DNA of 64,000 nucleotides from positions 1,736,001 through 1,800,000 of the forward strand of contig OZ220483.1 in the NCBI GenBank assembly GCA_965115915.1. Direction: 5' to 3'. Origin of the DNA: G965115915 sp965115915 (GTDB lineage Bacteria > Pseudomonadota > Gammaproteobacteria > Eutrophobiales > Eutrophobiaceae). A program made the position numbers and the translations under genes. Shown in pieces: positions 63,722 to 64,000 of this stretch. The notes below the pieces were generated by a model. The model had not been told where the DNA came from. It did not search any database and saw only the letters and a program-made list of their open reading frames with translations. How positions within the stretch are numbered: position 1 is the stretch's first letter; each line of letters opens with the position of its first letter.

Positions 63722-64000
63722 ATGCAAATAGACCTAAGCGGACAGCACGTGGAAATCACTCAGGCCATCAAGGCCCACGTCGAAGACAAGTTCAACAAAC
63801 TGGAACGTCATCACAGTCCAATATCCAATGTGCATGTCGTTCTTAAAGTGGAAAACAGCCTGCATACAGCAGAGGCAACCCTGCATGTAAACCATCAGGA
63901 CATCTTTGCCAATGACACACAGAACGACATGTATTGGGCGATCGACAATCTGGCTGCCAAACTGGATCGGCAACTGGTAAAACACAAGGAAAAAAGCTCC
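63722..64000 (+). CDS. hpf: Ribosome hibernation promoting factor (Hpf, short form), truncated at window edge
   Basis: The visible 93 residues begin MQIDLSGQHVEITQAIKAHV and contain KFNKLERHHSPISNVHVVL and the MYWAIDNLAAKLDRQL helix, typical of the HPF/YfiA family that stabilises inactive ribosomes. It follows rpoN, as it does in many proteobacteria (rpoN–hpf–ptsN). The end lies beyond the window. Confidence 0.9.
   Translation, partial: MQIDLSGQHVEITQAIKAHVEDKFNKLERHHSPISNVHVVLKVENSLHTAEATLHVNHQDIFANDTQNDMYWAIDNLAAKLDRQLVKHKEKSS

Overview
This 64 kb window comes from a gammaproteobacterium. It carries a PilS/PilR–sigma-54 controlled type IV pilin locus, rpoN with lptB and hpf, tas-, suhB-, trmJ-, queG- and rnt-type genes, and a dense housekeeping core: purL, purM, purB, guaA, guaB, pyrC, trpGDC, a cysI-type sulfite reductase and cobO. 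Most of it is moderately GC-rich, with tightly packed operons and many 4-nt ATGA/GTGA stop-start overlaps. I cannot name a genus from sequence alone. The stretch from about 45 to 54.5 kb is clearly more AT-rich and accessory.

Layout. (1) 1–6.7 kb: 3' end of pilS, pilR, a DUF2723 membrane protein, then two pilA paralogues, each behind a canonical -24/-12 sigma-54 promoter. The second promoter is separated from its pilA by 24 tandem copies of a 22-bp dyad. The pilA unit is a segmental duplication that also copied the 3' tail of trmJ. (2) 6.7–22.1 kb, minus strand: yadG-yadH, pyrC-rnt, three tandem copies of a ~1,025-residue fused MFS/spermidine-synthase-like gene, then purM-suhB-trmJ. (3) 22.2–35.8 kb: purL, a small DUF7931-like gene, purB, an aldo/keto reductase, a class II aldolase, trpGDC, a DUF3530 protein, queG and a PerM-family (AI-2E) transporter. 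(4) 35.8–40.0 kb: a four-gene minus-strand locus headed by a DotA/TraY-family protein, without other secretion genes in view. (5) 40.3–44.2 kb: moxR–DUF58–transglutaminase (tgpA-type) operon. (6) 44.4–54.5 kb: accessory region with a sulfotransferase, three methyltransferases, a decayed AbiEi-type antitoxin, a FitAB/VapBC-type toxin-antitoxin pair, an internally deleted IS1380-type element and an ACP–SDR–AMP-ligase–GNAT acyl-modification cluster. Its edges and internal junctions carry copies of the last 15 bp of guaA, which points to serial island insertion at the guaA 3' end. (7) 54.5–61.9 kb, minus strand: cysI–DUF934–guaB–guaA, cobO, a GNAT gene and lptB. (8) 62.1–64 kb: rpoN and the start of hpf, divergent from lptB.

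How parts connect. RpoN (62 kb) and PilR (1 kb) are the expected activator and sigma factor for the two pilA promoters. The purine genes (purL, purM, purB, guaB, guaA) are spread over several operons. The most unusual elements are the dyad array in the pilA2 leader, the in-operon triplication, the orphan DotA/TraY locus and the layered guaA island.
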